From: an uncultured Pelagibacteraceae bacterium
GTDB taxonomy: Bacteria > Pseudomonadota > Alphaproteobacteria > Pelagibacterales > Pelagibacteraceae
Direction: 5' to 3'
NCBI GenBank assembly: GCA_902590625.1
Contig: CACIXL010000005.1
Coordinates: forward strand, 1 to 49,670
Length of the DNA: 49,670 nt
Positions 18,906-27,767 of this stretch are shown in pieces. Below the pieces are notes generated by a model. That model was not told the DNA's origin. It saw only the letters and a list, made by a program, of their open reading frames with translations, and searched no databases. The translations under genes were made by a program, and so were the position numbers. Position 1 is the first letter of the stretch. Each line of letters starts with the position of its first letter.

Positions 18906-20001
18906 CTTTGGTTAATTTTTTAAATTGTTTTAAAGAAATTTTACTTTTATTAGGTAACGCAGTTTTTCCTATATTTTTAAGAAGAATGAAATTAATTTTA
19001 TCATCATTATTTTTCTTATCATTTTTCAAAAAAGGAATTAATTCATCTATTAGGCTCTTTTTATTATATCTTTTAAATGTGTAGTCTAAATTATTTTGTA
19101 AATATAAATTTTTAATGTCGCTTAGCGTTTTTGGAGAACAAATTTGTCTAATTACTGAAAGTTTAGTGGCTAAAATCATACCTGATAATACCGCCTCACC
19201 ATGTGTATTATTTTTGGAATAATTATTTTTTACTTCAATGGCATGGGCAAAAGTATGTCCAAAATTTAAAATCATCCTAGCACCTTTTTCATTTACATCC
19301 TGGGTAATAAAATAATTTTTAATTTCACAGCTTTTTTTAATCGCATACGTTAGCTCTTTTGTATTTTTCAAAAAAATTGAATTTGAATTTTTTTTTAACC
19401 AGTTGAAAAATATTTTATCTTTAATAATTGAATGTTTTAAAATTTCAGCGTAACCGCAAATAATTTCTTTTTTGGGCAAGGAGTTAATAAATGATGTATC
19501 ACTAATAACTAACTTTGGTTGATAGAAAGATCCAATAAGATTTTTACCGTGAGATGAATTCACACCTGTTTTTCCTCCGATAGCCGAGTCTACTTGTGCA
19601 AGGAGTGTTGAGGGAATATTTATAAAATTAATTCCTCTTTTGAAAATACTTGCTACAAAACCAGCTACATCGCCCGTAATTCCTCCACCTAAAGCAATTA
19701 CTAAGTCTGATCTATTTAAATTTTTAGATAATAATTCATTTAAGTAATAATTAACTATATTTATTGATTTATTCTTTTCATTTGCTTCGAATGGAAAGAA
19801 AAAAAGATCAAAATTTTTAAGATTTTTTTTCAAAATTCTTTTAAATTTGACTGGTACTTTTTTATCAATAATTATGGCTATTTTTCTTGTATTAGGTAAC
19901 AAATCTTTTATTTTATTATTCAAAAGATTGATAGAATTCTTCCCAATAAATATCGAGTATCCATCTTTTTTATTTTTGTATTTAATCTCTTGAATTTTCA
20001 T
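18889..20001 (-). CDS. aroB: 3-dehydroquinate synthase
   Basis: A 370-residue enzyme converting DAHP to 3-dehydroquinate, the second step of the shikimate pathway; NAD+ and Zn2+ dependent. It has the NAD-binding GGGITGDVAGF (105-115), the STLLAQVDSAIGGKTGVN block near 131-148, and likely zinc ligands Glu186 (CGYAE), His249 (GHTFAHAIE) and His267 (HGEA). The start overlaps the end of aroK by 20 bases, coupling the two. Confidence 0.96.
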   Translation of the reverse strand: MKIQEIKYKNKKDGYSIFIGKNSINLLNNKIKDLLPNTRKIAIIIDKKVPVKFKRILKKNLKNFDLFFFPFEANEKNKSINIVNYYLNELLSKNLNRSDLVIALGGGITGDVAGFVASIFKRGINFINIPSTLLAQVDSAIGGKTGVNSSHGKNLIGSFYQPKLVISDTSFINSLPKKEIICGYAEILKHSIIKDKIFFNWLKKNSNSIFLKNTKELTYAIKKSCEIKNYFITQDVNEKGARMILNFGHTFAHAIEVKNNYSKNNTHGEAVLSGMILATKLSVIRQICSPKTLSDIKNLYLQNNLDYTFKRYNKKSLIDELIPFLKNDKKNNDDKINFILLKNIGKTALPNKSKISLKQFKKLTKAISQY

Positions 20002-20497
20002 ATAAATTTAAAATTTTATTTACAATTTCTTCTTGTTTTAGTGAATTACATTTAATTCTATAATCGGCTTCATTGTAAATTTTTTTTCTATCAAAATAAA
20101 TTTTCCTAGCAGCAATGTTTATATTTTTTTTATGCAACAGTGGTCTTTGGGTAGTTTTCTTCAATCTTTTAATTAATTCATCTATTGGGATATCCAACCA
20201 AAAGCTAATAGATAATTTTTTTGTCTTTTTCCTTATTTCACTGTTCAAGAAAGCTCCACCCCCTAGAGAAATAACGGAATTATGTTTTTTTAATTCTGAC
20301 AAAGTTACCTCATTTTCAATTTTTCTAAAATAGCTTTCACTTTTATTTTTAAATATTGAGTTTATGGATAAACCTTCTTTAACTTCTATAAGTTTATCAA
20401 CATCAACAAAACTATAATTTAACTTTTTAGCCAAATTTTTACCAATAGTAGATTTTCCTACACCCATCATACCGGTCAAAGTAAGGTTTTTTCCCAT
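19982..20497 (-). CDS. aroK: Shikimate kinase
   Basis: A 171-residue P-loop kinase that phosphorylates shikimate at O-3. Walker A is GMMGVGKST (9-17), the shikimate-binding Asp is in FVDVDKLIE (30-38), and the LGGGAF segment is at 78-83. Its length is typical of the family. It is the first gene of a two-gene aroK-aroB unit, divergent from a small membrane-protein gene across 72 AT-rich bases. Confidence 0.94.
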   Translation of the reverse strand: MGKNLTLTGMMGVGKSTIGKNLAKKLNYSFVDVDKLIEVKEGLSINSIFKNKSESYFRKIENEVTLSELKKHNSVISLGGGAFLNSEIRKKTKKLSISFWLDIPIDELIKRLKKTTQRPLLHKKNINIAARKIYFDRKKIYNEADYRIKCNSLKQEEIVNKILNLYENSRD

Positions 20498-20569
20498 TTT
20501 ATGTTTCTTTTTGATTTTGTTTTTTCATAAATATGTCTTATTTATTAAGTTTAAATTAATTCTTAAAGT

Positions 20570-20749
20570 ATGCAACTTAAATACAACAGACAGCCAAGTT
20601 TAGGAAGTTCATTAATAAAAATTCTCTTTAAATTTTTATTAATTATTATTTTTTTAATCATTGCAATTTTTTTGGTTGAAAAAATCAGCTTTCCAAGTCC
20701 AGAAAAAAAATTCGAGATAGACGTTACTAATGAAATTAAAAAGCTTTAA
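20570..20749 (+). CDS. Single-span membrane microprotein
   Basis: A 59-residue protein, not recognised. A basic N-terminus (K4, R7, K17, K21) leads into one strongly apolar helix at about residues 17-36, then a polar tail that ends EIDVTNEIKKL. The positive-inside rule puts the tail in the periplasm. Its last 20 bases overlap the start of the next gene in another frame, which argues for real, coupled translation. It has no ribosome-binding site that I can see. Confidence 0.6.
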   Translation: MQLKYNRQPSLGSSLIKILFKFLLIIIFLIIAIFLVEKISFPSPEKKFEIDVTNEIKKL

Positions 20750-22463
20750 TTATACAATTGGCTTATTAATTATATTTTTCTTTACACATCTATTTGGTGA
20801 AGAAAAAATTGATATTTGGAAAAATAAAAAAGAAGATAAACCTCAGTCATCAAATCAAACTAACATTACTGAAAACAGTAAATTGCAACCTAAATCATCA
20901 GAAAAATTAAATGATTCAGTTACAGTTCAAATCCAAGAGAGCGTAATAGATGAAACTGAAAAACAAAAAGTCTACGGTGTTTATGAACCTGCAAGCTATA
21001 ATCTTGATTTAAACATGTGGTCACAAACAAAGGCAGAAGATTTTAGGTCGAGCATTAAAAGGCTAAATAAAATTAATTTATCAAAATCTTCAAATGAAAT
21101 ATTAGAAATGATATTATTTTCTTTTTCCTACCCGCCGCAGGGCATGACAGAAAAAGAATTTGTTGATTTAAAAATTGATTGGTTAATAAAAAATAACCGA
21201 ATAGATTTAATAGAAAGTTTTTTGAAAAAGAATGATGATTTTAATGGAAAGAGAAAAGCCGTTCAGTATTTAGTTAATGAAAATATTTCAAGAGCAAATA
21301 TAAAAGAAGGTTGTAATAAGATAAGATTTATAGATGCTAAAATTAAAGATGCCTATCTAGAAAAATTTAAAATTTATTGTTTAATATTTAATAAAAAAAA
21401 AGCTGAGGCTCAACTTTTATTAGATTTATTGCGTGAACAAAAACAATCGAGTCAATTTTATGATGATAAAATAAATTATTTACTTGGTGTTGCTGATAAA
21501 ACTAGCAATAAAATAAATGAAAAAAATCTACTTAACTTTTATCTTTCAAGCGTAACAATTAAAGATTTTAAATATAAACCTACAAAACAAACTAAACCAG
21601 AAATTTGGAAATATCTAAATGCAGCTAATCTAATTGAATTAGAAGATGCATCAGATAAGAAAAGATTAAAGGAGTTAGAGATAGCAGCAAATGATAATCA
21701 GTTAGATAAGAATAAAATTTTTGATATTTACAAACAAATATCATTTAATTTGAATTCTCTTATCAATGCAAAAAATATTTACCAAACCTCAGATAATAGT
21801 GATGCGAGAGCTCTTATTTATCAAAAATATTTACTCTCAGAATCCAATGAGTTGAAAATTGAATATTTATTCATTTTAGAAGAGTTATTTAAAAAAGATA
21901 AATTAATGAATATTTATTCAAAATTTTTAAGTGATAAGATAGAGGAGATAGGGATAGAAAATATTCCAGAAAAATATAAAGAAATAGCATCAGAGAGAGT
22001 AGTATCCGAAGAAGACCTGCTTTTGGGTAAGGTTAAATATAATGATAAAGTTTTACACCAATCTAAAATATTAAAATATTATATTGAGGGAGAGAATAAG
22101 AAGAAAGTTCAAAAAGAAATAGATAAAATTTTTAAAAAAATAAATAAAAATAAAAAATATTTTATTTCTGCAAAAGATTTGGCTTTAGCAGATACGTTAA
22201 TCAATGATGGTTTTACTCTTCCTTCAAATTTTAATTATTCTGAACTTTCAAAGAAATTTGTTGTTCCGAAAAATTTATTAGAATTAATTGATAGAGATGA
22301 AAAAGCTTTCCTAACTCTCAAAATAGTTGAAATTATTGGTGAGGATGAACCTCACCAATTAGATCCAGAAACCATATATTTTGTAACTAATCTTTTAAAT
22401 AAAATGAATTTGGTTACTATTAGAAACAAAGTTTTAAATTCTGCTCTACCATTAAGAATTTAA
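20730..22463 (+). CDS. Exported helical protein of unknown function
   Basis: A 577-residue protein beginning with a signal peptide or anchor (MKLKSFNYTIGLLIIFFFTHLFG, about 1-23). A low-complexity, polar stretch (30-75) follows, then a long mostly helical body rich in Lys, Asp, Glu and Leu. The pattern could be a helical-repeat (TPR- or HEAT-like) solenoid, but no canonical repeat is clear. The C-terminus LDPETIYFVTNLLNKMNLVT leading to LNSALPLRI looks the most conserved-like. The start lies inside the preceding 59-residue membrane microprotein gene, suggesting a partnership at the inner membrane. It is followed by def after 21 bases. Confidence 0.7.
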   Translation: MKLKSFNYTIGLLIIFFFTHLFGEEKIDIWKNKKEDKPQSSNQTNITENSKLQPKSSEKLNDSVTVQIQESVIDETEKQKVYGVYEPASYNLDLNMWSQTKAEDFRSSIKRLNKINLSKSSNEILEMILFSFSYPPQGMTEKEFVDLKIDWLIKNNRIDLIESFLKKNDDFNGKRKAVQYLVNENISRANIKEGCNKIRFIDAKIKDAYLEKFKIYCLIFNKKKAEAQLLLDLLREQKQSSQFYDDKINYLLGVADKTSNKINEKNLLNFYLSSVTIKDFKYKPTKQTKPEIWKYLNAANLIELEDASDKKRLKELEIAANDNQLDKNKIFDIYKQISFNLNSLINAKNIYQTSDNSDARALIYQKYLLSESNELKIEYLFILEELFKKDKLMNIYSKFLSDKIEEIGIENIPEKYKEIASERVVSEEDLLLGKVKYNDKVLHQSKILKYYIEGENKKKVQKEIDKIFKKINKNKKYFISAKDLALADTLINDGFTLPSNFNYSELSKKFVVPKNLLELIDRDEKAFLTLKIVEIIGEDEPHQLDPETIYFVTNLLNKMNLVTIRNKVLNSALPLRI

Positions 22464-22484
22464 TTAAAATATAATCAAATAATC

Positions 22485-23009
22485 ATGTCCTTAAGAAAAA
22501 TTGTTATTGAGCCTGACCCTATTTTAAGAGAAAAAAGTGAGTCTTTAGAAAAAGTTGATGATGAATTAAGGTCATTATTAGATGATATGTTAGAAACCAT
22601 GTATGCTGCTCCGGGCATAGGCTTAGCAGCTGTTCAAGTAGGAGTTTTAAAACGATTAATTGTAATTGATATTTCCAAAGATAAAGAAAAAAAGGATCCT
22701 CTTTTTTTAATAAACCCCAAAATAATTCATAAGTCTAAGCAAACATCTGTTCATGAAGAAGGATGTCTCTCTCTACCTGGACATTTTGCAGAAATTGAGA
22801 GGCCAGCAGAGTGTCAAATTAAATTTATTGATTATAATGGGAAAGAAAAAGAGTTAAGCGCCAAAGGGCTTTTGGCAACCTGTATACAACACGAAGTGGA
22901 TCATCTAAATGGTGTTTTGTTTATAGATTACTTATCAAAATTAAAAAAAGATATGATTGTAAAAAAATTGATCAAACATAAAAAAGAACTCAATAAAGTT
23001 GTTTTATAG
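22485..23009 (+). CDS. def: Peptide deformylase
   Basis: A 174-residue Fe2+ enzyme that removes the formyl group from nascent N-termini. All three family motifs are intact: GIGLAAVQVG (44-53), EEGCLSLPG (91-99, metal ligand Cys94) and QHEVDHLNG (135-143, ligands His136 and His140, catalytic Glu137). It pairs with fmt six bases downstream, which adds the same formyl group to initiator tRNA. Confidence 0.97.
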   Translation: MSLRKIVIEPDPILREKSESLEKVDDELRSLLDDMLETMYAAPGIGLAAVQVGVLKRLIVIDISKDKEKKDPLFLINPKIIHKSKQTSVHEEGCLSLPGHFAEIERPAECQIKFIDYNGKEKELSAKGLLATCIQHEVDHLNGVLFIDYLSKLKKDMIVKKLIKHKKELNKVVL

Positions 23010-23014
23010 ATTTA

Positions 23015-23935
23015 ATGGCGATGAAAATAATTTTTATGGGAACACCGTATTTTGCTGTCCCTATTCTACAAGCGATACATGAATCTGAACATAGGATTTT
23101 AGAAGTTTATACTCAACCCGCAACTAAAAGCGGCAGAGGTCAAAAATTTAACCACTCAGATATTTTTAATTGCGCAGAGCAACTAAATTTAAAAGTAAGG
23201 TTTCCCAAGAATTTTGAATCAAATGAGGAAATTAACCATATTAAAGAATTAAAACCTGATCTAGTAGTAGTAGTTGCTTATGGAAAAATTTTACCTACTA
23301 AGCTACTAAGTTTAAATAATATACTGTTTATTAACGTGCATGCATCTTTATTGCCTAAATGGAGAGGAGCTGCACCAATCCAAAGAGCAATTATGAACAT
23401 GGACGCCCAAACTGGAATATCAATAATGAAAATTATACCAGAGCTAGACGCAGGTCCAGTTATGTTACAGGAAAGTATTAAAATTTCACAAGAGATATCT
23501 TATCAAGATCTAAGTAAAAAAATGTCTATTATGGGAGCAAAATTAATTTTAGATGCAATTAAATTAATAGAAAATAATAACGCAAATTTTATTGAACAAA
23601 GAGCTTCAGAGGCAACCTATGCTAAAAAAGTAGAAAAAAAGGAATCTAAAATCAATTGGAATGAAAATGCTTCAAATATAATTGCAAAGATTAATGCTCT
23701 AAATCCTAACCCAGGCTCTTGGTTTGATCTTTTTGGATCCAGGGTCAAAATTGTTAAAGCCAAAGAAGTTAATACAGAAGGACAGCCGGGTATTATTCTT
23801 AATGAAAATTTTACAATTGCTTGCTCGAAAAATGCTATTCAAGTTTTAGAACTTCAAAAAGAAGGTAAAAAAAAAACGACAGCTCAAGAATTTCTTAGAG
23901 GCAATAAATTAGAAATTGGCACTTCTTTAATCTAA
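23015..23935 (+). CDS. fmt: Methionyl-tRNA formyltransferase
   Basis: A 306-residue enzyme using 10-formyl-THF to formylate Met-tRNAfMet. N-terminal IIFMGTPYFAVPILQ (5-19) and the catalytic Asn107-x-His109 in INVHASLLPKWRGAAPIQ, with Asp145 in PELDAGPV, are all present. The C-terminal OB-like tRNA-binding domain starts near 205. Two starts are possible, 23015 or the ATG at 23021 (MKIIFMGTP); neither has a clear ribosome-binding site. It is linked to def upstream and truA one base downstream. Confidence 0.96.
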   Translation: MAMKIIFMGTPYFAVPILQAIHESEHRILEVYTQPATKSGRGQKFNHSDIFNCAEQLNLKVRFPKNFESNEEINHIKELKPDLVVVVAYGKILPTKLLSLNNILFINVHASLLPKWRGAAPIQRAIMNMDAQTGISIMKIIPELDAGPVMLQESIKISQEISYQDLSKKMSIMGAKLILDAIKLIENNNANFIEQRASEATYAKKVEKKESKINWNENASNIIAKINALNPNPGSWFDLFGSRVKIVKAKEVNTEGQPGIILNENFTIACSKNAIQVLELQKEGKKKTTAQEFLRGNKLEIGTSLI

Positions 23936-23936
23936 A

Positions 23937-24677
23937 ATGTTCAACTATTTACTTAAGATAGAGTATAACGGAAAAAATTTTGTTGGATGGCAAAGCCAAA
24001 AAAACGGTAATTCAATACAAGATGAAATAGAAAAAGTTTTAAAAAGAATTTTAAAATCTAATATAAAAATAATTGGAGCTGGTAGAACCGATAAAGGTGT
24101 ACATGCTTTTGGTCAATATACAAGTTTTAAGCATAATAAAAAAATTGAAAATAAAGATAAATTTTTAAAATCTATTAATTTTTTTTTAGGCAAAAACTTA
24201 ATTTCAGTAATTAATATAAAAGCTAAAAAAATTGATTTTCACGCAAGATTTAATGCTAAAAAGAGAGTCTATGAATATTTAATCATTAATAGAAAAAGTT
24301 TACTTTCTATTGATAAAGGCAGGGCATGGCTTGTAAAAAAAAAAATAGATATGAACCTTCTTAGGAAAGGTGCAAGAATTTTCACAGGCACTCACGATTT
24401 TTCTACTTTTAGAGCCTCCTCTTGCTCAGCTAATTCTCCAGTAAAAAAAATGGAGTCAGTTATTATTCGAAAAAATAATGAGAAAATTTCTATTAGATTT
24501 ACTTCAAAATCATTTTTACAAAATCAAGTTCGATCAATGGTGGGGTGCTTGAAATATTTAGCGACTGGTAAATGGAGTATTTCTGAATTTAAAAGTGTTA
24601 TGAAATCAAAAAAAAGATCAAGATGTGCACCACCAGCTCCTGCAGAAGGATTGTATTTAATTGATGTTAAGTATTAA
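23937..24677 (+). CDS. truA: tRNA pseudouridine(38-40) synthase
   Basis: A 246-residue TruA. The catalytic Asp52 lies in GAGRTDKGVHAFGQ (47-60), and the N-terminal YNGKNFVGWQSQKNG and C-terminal QNQVRSMVG segments are typical. It makes pseudouridine in the anticodon arm of many tRNAs. It is the last gene of def-fmt-truA. Its final 11 bases overlap the SET-domain gene on the opposite strand, and a long T-rich tract follows the stop on the plus strand. Confidence 0.96.
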   Translation: MFNYLLKIEYNGKNFVGWQSQKNGNSIQDEIEKVLKRILKSNIKIIGAGRTDKGVHAFGQYTSFKHNKKIENKDKFLKSINFFLGKNLISVINIKAKKIDFHARFNAKKRVYEYLIINRKSLLSIDKGRAWLVKKKIDMNLLRKGARIFTGTHDFSTFRASSCSANSPVKKMESVIIRKNNEKISIRFTSKSFLQNQVRSMVGCLKYLATGKWSISEFKSVMKSKKRSRCAPPAPAEGLYLIDVKY

Positions 24678-25128
24678 TTTTCTTTTTCTTTTTTTTTATT
24701 CTCCATCTAGATCCCTCTCTAACTATGAAACCACAACATTTTATGGAGCCACATCTACATGGATAATTTTTAAAATCTGCATCAAAACTAAACCCGTAAT
24801 CATAAGAAAATTCATCACCTTTTTTAATATCTTTAATTGAATGAACCCATACCTTAAGACCTGTACCAGTAACTTCACAATTAGGGTCACAAGAATGATT
24901 TATTAATCTTGCTGTATTAAATTTAAAATCTCCATCAAGATCATACTTTTTATTTAAATTAAAAAGATAAATGGCTTTGTCATTATCATACTTAGGATTT
25001 TCTTCAGCTTCCTTTCTTGTAATAACTTTCCCTTTATACTCTATTATTTTTGAGCCCTTTTTAATATCTTTAGTAGCGTATAAACCAAAATTATCTATCT
25101 TTGATCTTCTTACTTTGTAGACCTTCAC
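24667..25128 (-). CDS. SET-domain protein lysine methyltransferase
   Basis: A 153-residue SET protein with the full catalytic set: NHSCDPNCE (77-85), EFSYDYGF (106-113, the catalytic Tyr region), and a post-SET zinc motif CRCGSIKCCG with Cys124, Cys126 and Cys131. Cys80 is a likely fourth ligand. These features predict SAM-dependent methylation of a protein lysine. The substrate is unknown. The start is GTG, within a GTGA overlap with dapE, so translation is coupled. The C-terminus is a Lys run (145-150). It ends the nine-gene run from rpmH. Confidence 0.88.
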   Translation of the reverse strand: MKVYKVRRSKIDNFGLYATKDIKKGSKIIEYKGKVITRKEAEENPKYDNDKAIYLFNLNKKYDLDGDFKFNTARLINHSCDPNCEVTGTGLKVWVHSIKDIKKGDEFSYDYGFSFDADFKNYPCRCGSIKCCGFIVREGSRWRIKKKKKKINT

Positions 25129-26288
25129 TTAAAATAATCCTCTAGGATATTTTGATAAATTTTAGTTAAATTTTTTAAATCTTTTAATGAAACGCATTCA
25201 TCAATTTTATGCATTGTTTTATTAACTAAACCAAATTCAAGACAAGGGGCAATCTTTTTTATGAACCTAGCATCCGATGTACCACCAGTTGTAGAAAATA
25301 CAGGAGTTATTTTAGTAATTTTTTTTATTATACTTCTAGCCATATAGATAGTTTTATTTGGTTTTGTCAGAAAAGATTCACCATTAACATGGAAATTAAT
25401 TTTAAATTTACATCCATTTTTTTTACTCAAATTTTTTACAATTGAACTAATTTTTTTCTTTAAACTACTCGAGGTATGAAGATTATTAAACCTTACATTG
25501 AATTGAGCTCTAGCTATTGCAGGGATAACGTTAGCAGCTTTGTTATCTACATCTATTGATGTAATTTCTAAATTTGAAGGCTGGAAATTTTTATTACCAT
25601 TGTCTAATTTTTGTTCGTTTAGTCTTTTACATATTTTTACCAATGTATTAATAGGATTATTAGAAAGGTGAGGGTAAGCGACATGACCTTGCGATCCTGT
25701 AACAATTATTGTTCCCGAAATACTACCCCGCCTTCCGATTTTTATCATTTCTCCAAGTTTATTAGGATTAGTAGGCTCACCAACTATGCAAAAATCTATT
25801 TTTTCTTTTTTCCTTTTTAAGTAGTCTACTACTTTTTTTGTCCCATTGATTGCAAGGGCTTCTTCATCGCCAGTAATTAAAAAGCTTATAGAACCATTAA
25901 ATTTTTTTCTTTTTTTTATAAATTTTTCTACTGCAGAAATAAAGCAAGCGATTGAACTTTTCATATCATTAGCGCCTCTTCCAATTAGATGGTTATTTTT
26001 TATTGTTGGTTTAAAAGGATTTACAGTCCAATCTTTTATGTTACCCGGGGGTACAACATCAGTATGACCTGCGTAACATAAATTTGGTCCTTTTTTTCCA
26101 AGTCTAGCATAAATATTTTTGATTGGCTTACTAATTCTATTTTTATCTTTAAATTCTAAAATTTTGCAATCAAAACCTAGCTTTCTTAACTGCTTTGCTA
26201 AAAATCCTATGGCACCTGCATCCTCTGGGGTTACACTTGGAAATTTAATAAGCTCTTTTGCTAATGTAAGTTCATTAATGTTATGCAT
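25125..26288 (-). CDS. dapE: Succinyl-diaminopimelate desuccinylase
   Basis: A 387-residue M20-family metalloenzyme that hydrolyses N-succinyl-LL-DAP to LL-DAP in lysine and peptidoglycan synthesis. Metal and catalytic residues can be read: His75 and Asp77 (YAGHTDVVPPG), Asp108 (GRGANDMKSS), and Glu142-Glu143 (TGDEEALA). A C-terminal His sits in NKTMHKIDE. The preceding dapD, overlapping by one base, supplies the substrate route. Confidence 0.95.
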   Translation of the reverse strand: MHNINELTLAKELIKFPSVTPEDAGAIGFLAKQLRKLGFDCKILEFKDKNRISKPIKNIYARLGKKGPNLCYAGHTDVVPPGNIKDWTVNPFKPTIKNNHLIGRGANDMKSSIACFISAVEKFIKKRKKFNGSISFLITGDEEALAINGTKKVVDYLKRKKEKIDFCIVGEPTNPNKLGEMIKIGRRGSISGTIIVTGSQGHVAYPHLSNNPINTLVKICKRLNEQKLDNGNKNFQPSNLEITSIDVDNKAANVIPAIARAQFNVRFNNLHTSSSLKKKISSIVKNLSKKNGCKFKINFHVNGESFLTKPNKTIYMARSIIKKITKITPVFSTTGGTSDARFIKKIAPCLEFGLVNKTMHKIDECVSLKDLKNLTKIYQNILEDYFK

Positions 26289-27115
26289 TAATCTCTTAAT
26301 AAATCATTTATAGATGTTTTGCTTCTTGTTTTCGAGTCAACTTTTTTTACAATTACTGCACAATACAAAGATGGTCCATTAGGATTAGATTTATTTGGTA
26401 AACTTCCTGGCACAACTACAGAATATGCAGGCACTTTTCCAAAAGTGATTTCACCAGTAGATCTATCTACAATTTTTGTTGAAGCCCCGATATAAACTCC
26501 CATTGAAATGACCGCTCCTTCCTCAACTAGAACGCCTTCAGCTATTTCAGATCTAGCGCCTACGAAACAATTATCTTCGATAATTACTGGACCAGCTTGC
26601 AGGGGTTCAAGCACGCCACCAATTCCAGCTCCACCTGAGATATGACAATTCTTTCCAACTTGTGCACATGAACCAACAGAAGCCCAAGTGTCAATCATTG
26701 TGCCTTCATCAACATATGCTCCTAAATTTACAAACGATGGCATAAGTACAACATTTTTAGCAATAAAAGATCCTCTTCTAACAACTCCATTTGGAACATG
26801 ACGGTAACCAGCTTTTTTCCAATCTTTTTCTTTCCACTTCACTGTTTTGCCTGGAACTTTATCATACCAGGTAGTATATGGCCCTTTTGACATTGCCATT
26901 TTATTTACTCTAAAGCTTAAAAGAATTGCTTTTTTAATCCACTGATTAACAACCCAGGATCCATTAACCTTGTTCGCTACTCTTATTTTACCTGAGTCTA
27001 CTAAATCTATCGTTTCATTAATCGCCTTTATAAGTTTTTTATCTGATTTTGGTCCTATTTTTTCTTTAATTTCAAAACTATCATTAATTATATTTTCTAA
27101 TTTATCTAACTTCAT
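26288..27115 (-). CDS. dapD: 2,3,4,5-tetrahydropyridine-2,6-dicarboxylate N-succinyltransferase
   Basis: A 275-residue enzyme (family about 274-285) that transfers succinyl from succinyl-CoA to THDP, the committing step of the succinylase DAP route. An N-terminal helical domain is followed by a left-handed beta-helix of hexapeptide repeats from about residue 110, with [17 protein letters not shown] and [19 protein letters not shown] typical of DapD. It overlaps the HAD gene by 14 bases and dapE by one. Confidence 0.96.
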   Translation of the reverse strand: MKLDKLENIINDSFEIKEKIGPKSDKKLIKAINETIDLVDSGKIRVANKVNGSWVVNQWIKKAILLSFRVNKMAMSKGPYTTWYDKVPGKTVKWKEKDWKKAGYRHVPNGVVRRGSFIAKNVVLMPSFVNLGAYVDEGTMIDTWASVGSCAQVGKNCHISGGAGIGGVLEPLQAGPVIIEDNCFVGARSEIAEGVLVEEGAVISMGVYIGASTKIVDRSTGEITFGKVPAYSVVVPGSLPNKSNPNGPSLYCAVIVKKVDSKTRSKTSINDLLRD

Positions 27116-27767
27116 TTATCTCCTTTAAAAATTTTGCCAAGTTATCTGTTTTATAGTTAATAAAATCTTGATCTGAATACTTTGCTGCCCAGGGTTCGTT
27201 ATTTTTAATCCAAACTGTTTTCATTCCTAATTCATGAGCTGGTTTTAAATTTCTTGCTATATCTTCAAAGAATATACAGTATTGTGGCTCAATTTTGTAA
27301 TTTTCTATTAATTTTTTATAAGGCTCTTTGGAAGGTTTTGGAATAAATTCACAATCACGAATATCAAAGATTCCATCAAAAAGTCTATCAATTCCAATTC
27401 TTTTTGTAACATTTAAAGCGTGAGCCCTTGATCCATTGGTAAAAATTATTTTTTTTCCTTTTAATTTCTTAATTTCCTCCTCTAAAAACTTATTTTTATC
27501 TAAAAAACTAAGATCAACGTCATGTACAAATTCCAAAAATTCATCAGCATCAATTTTATGGTTTTTAATCATTCCATTTAAAGTAGTGTTATATTCTTGA
27601 AAATAGCTTTTTTGAATTTTTCTAGCTTCTTCTAAATTAACATTTAGTTTTTCAGAAATAAATTTCGACATTTTTTTGTCTACTTGGTCAAAAACTTTAG
27701 TCGCTCCATCGTATAGAGTGTTATCTAAATCAAATAACCAAAATTTTATTTTTGATAAATCTTTCAT
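27102..27767 (-). CDS. HAD-superfamily phosphatase, pyrimidine 5'-nucleotidase type
   Basis: A 221-residue HAD hydrolase. Motif I is FDLDNTLYD (12-20, nucleophile Asp13), motif II is FTNGSRAH, and motifs III/IV are KPSKEPYKK and [21 protein letters not shown]. The combination of a YDGAT-type start and the helical cap resembles the SDT1/YjjG pyrimidine 5'-nucleotidases, but the substrate is not certain. It lies between argB and dapD with overlaps of 4 and 14 bases. Confidence 0.83.
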   Translation of the reverse strand: MKDLSKIKFWLFDLDNTLYDGATKVFDQVDKKMSKFISEKLNVNLEEARKIQKSYFQEYNTTLNGMIKNHKIDADEFLEFVHDVDLSFLDKNKFLEEEIKKLKGKKIIFTNGSRAHALNVTKRIGIDRLFDGIFDIRDCEFIPKPSKEPYKKLIENYKIEPQYCIFFEDIARNLKPAHELGMKTVWIKNNEPWAAKYSDQDFINYKTDNLAKFLKEINEVR

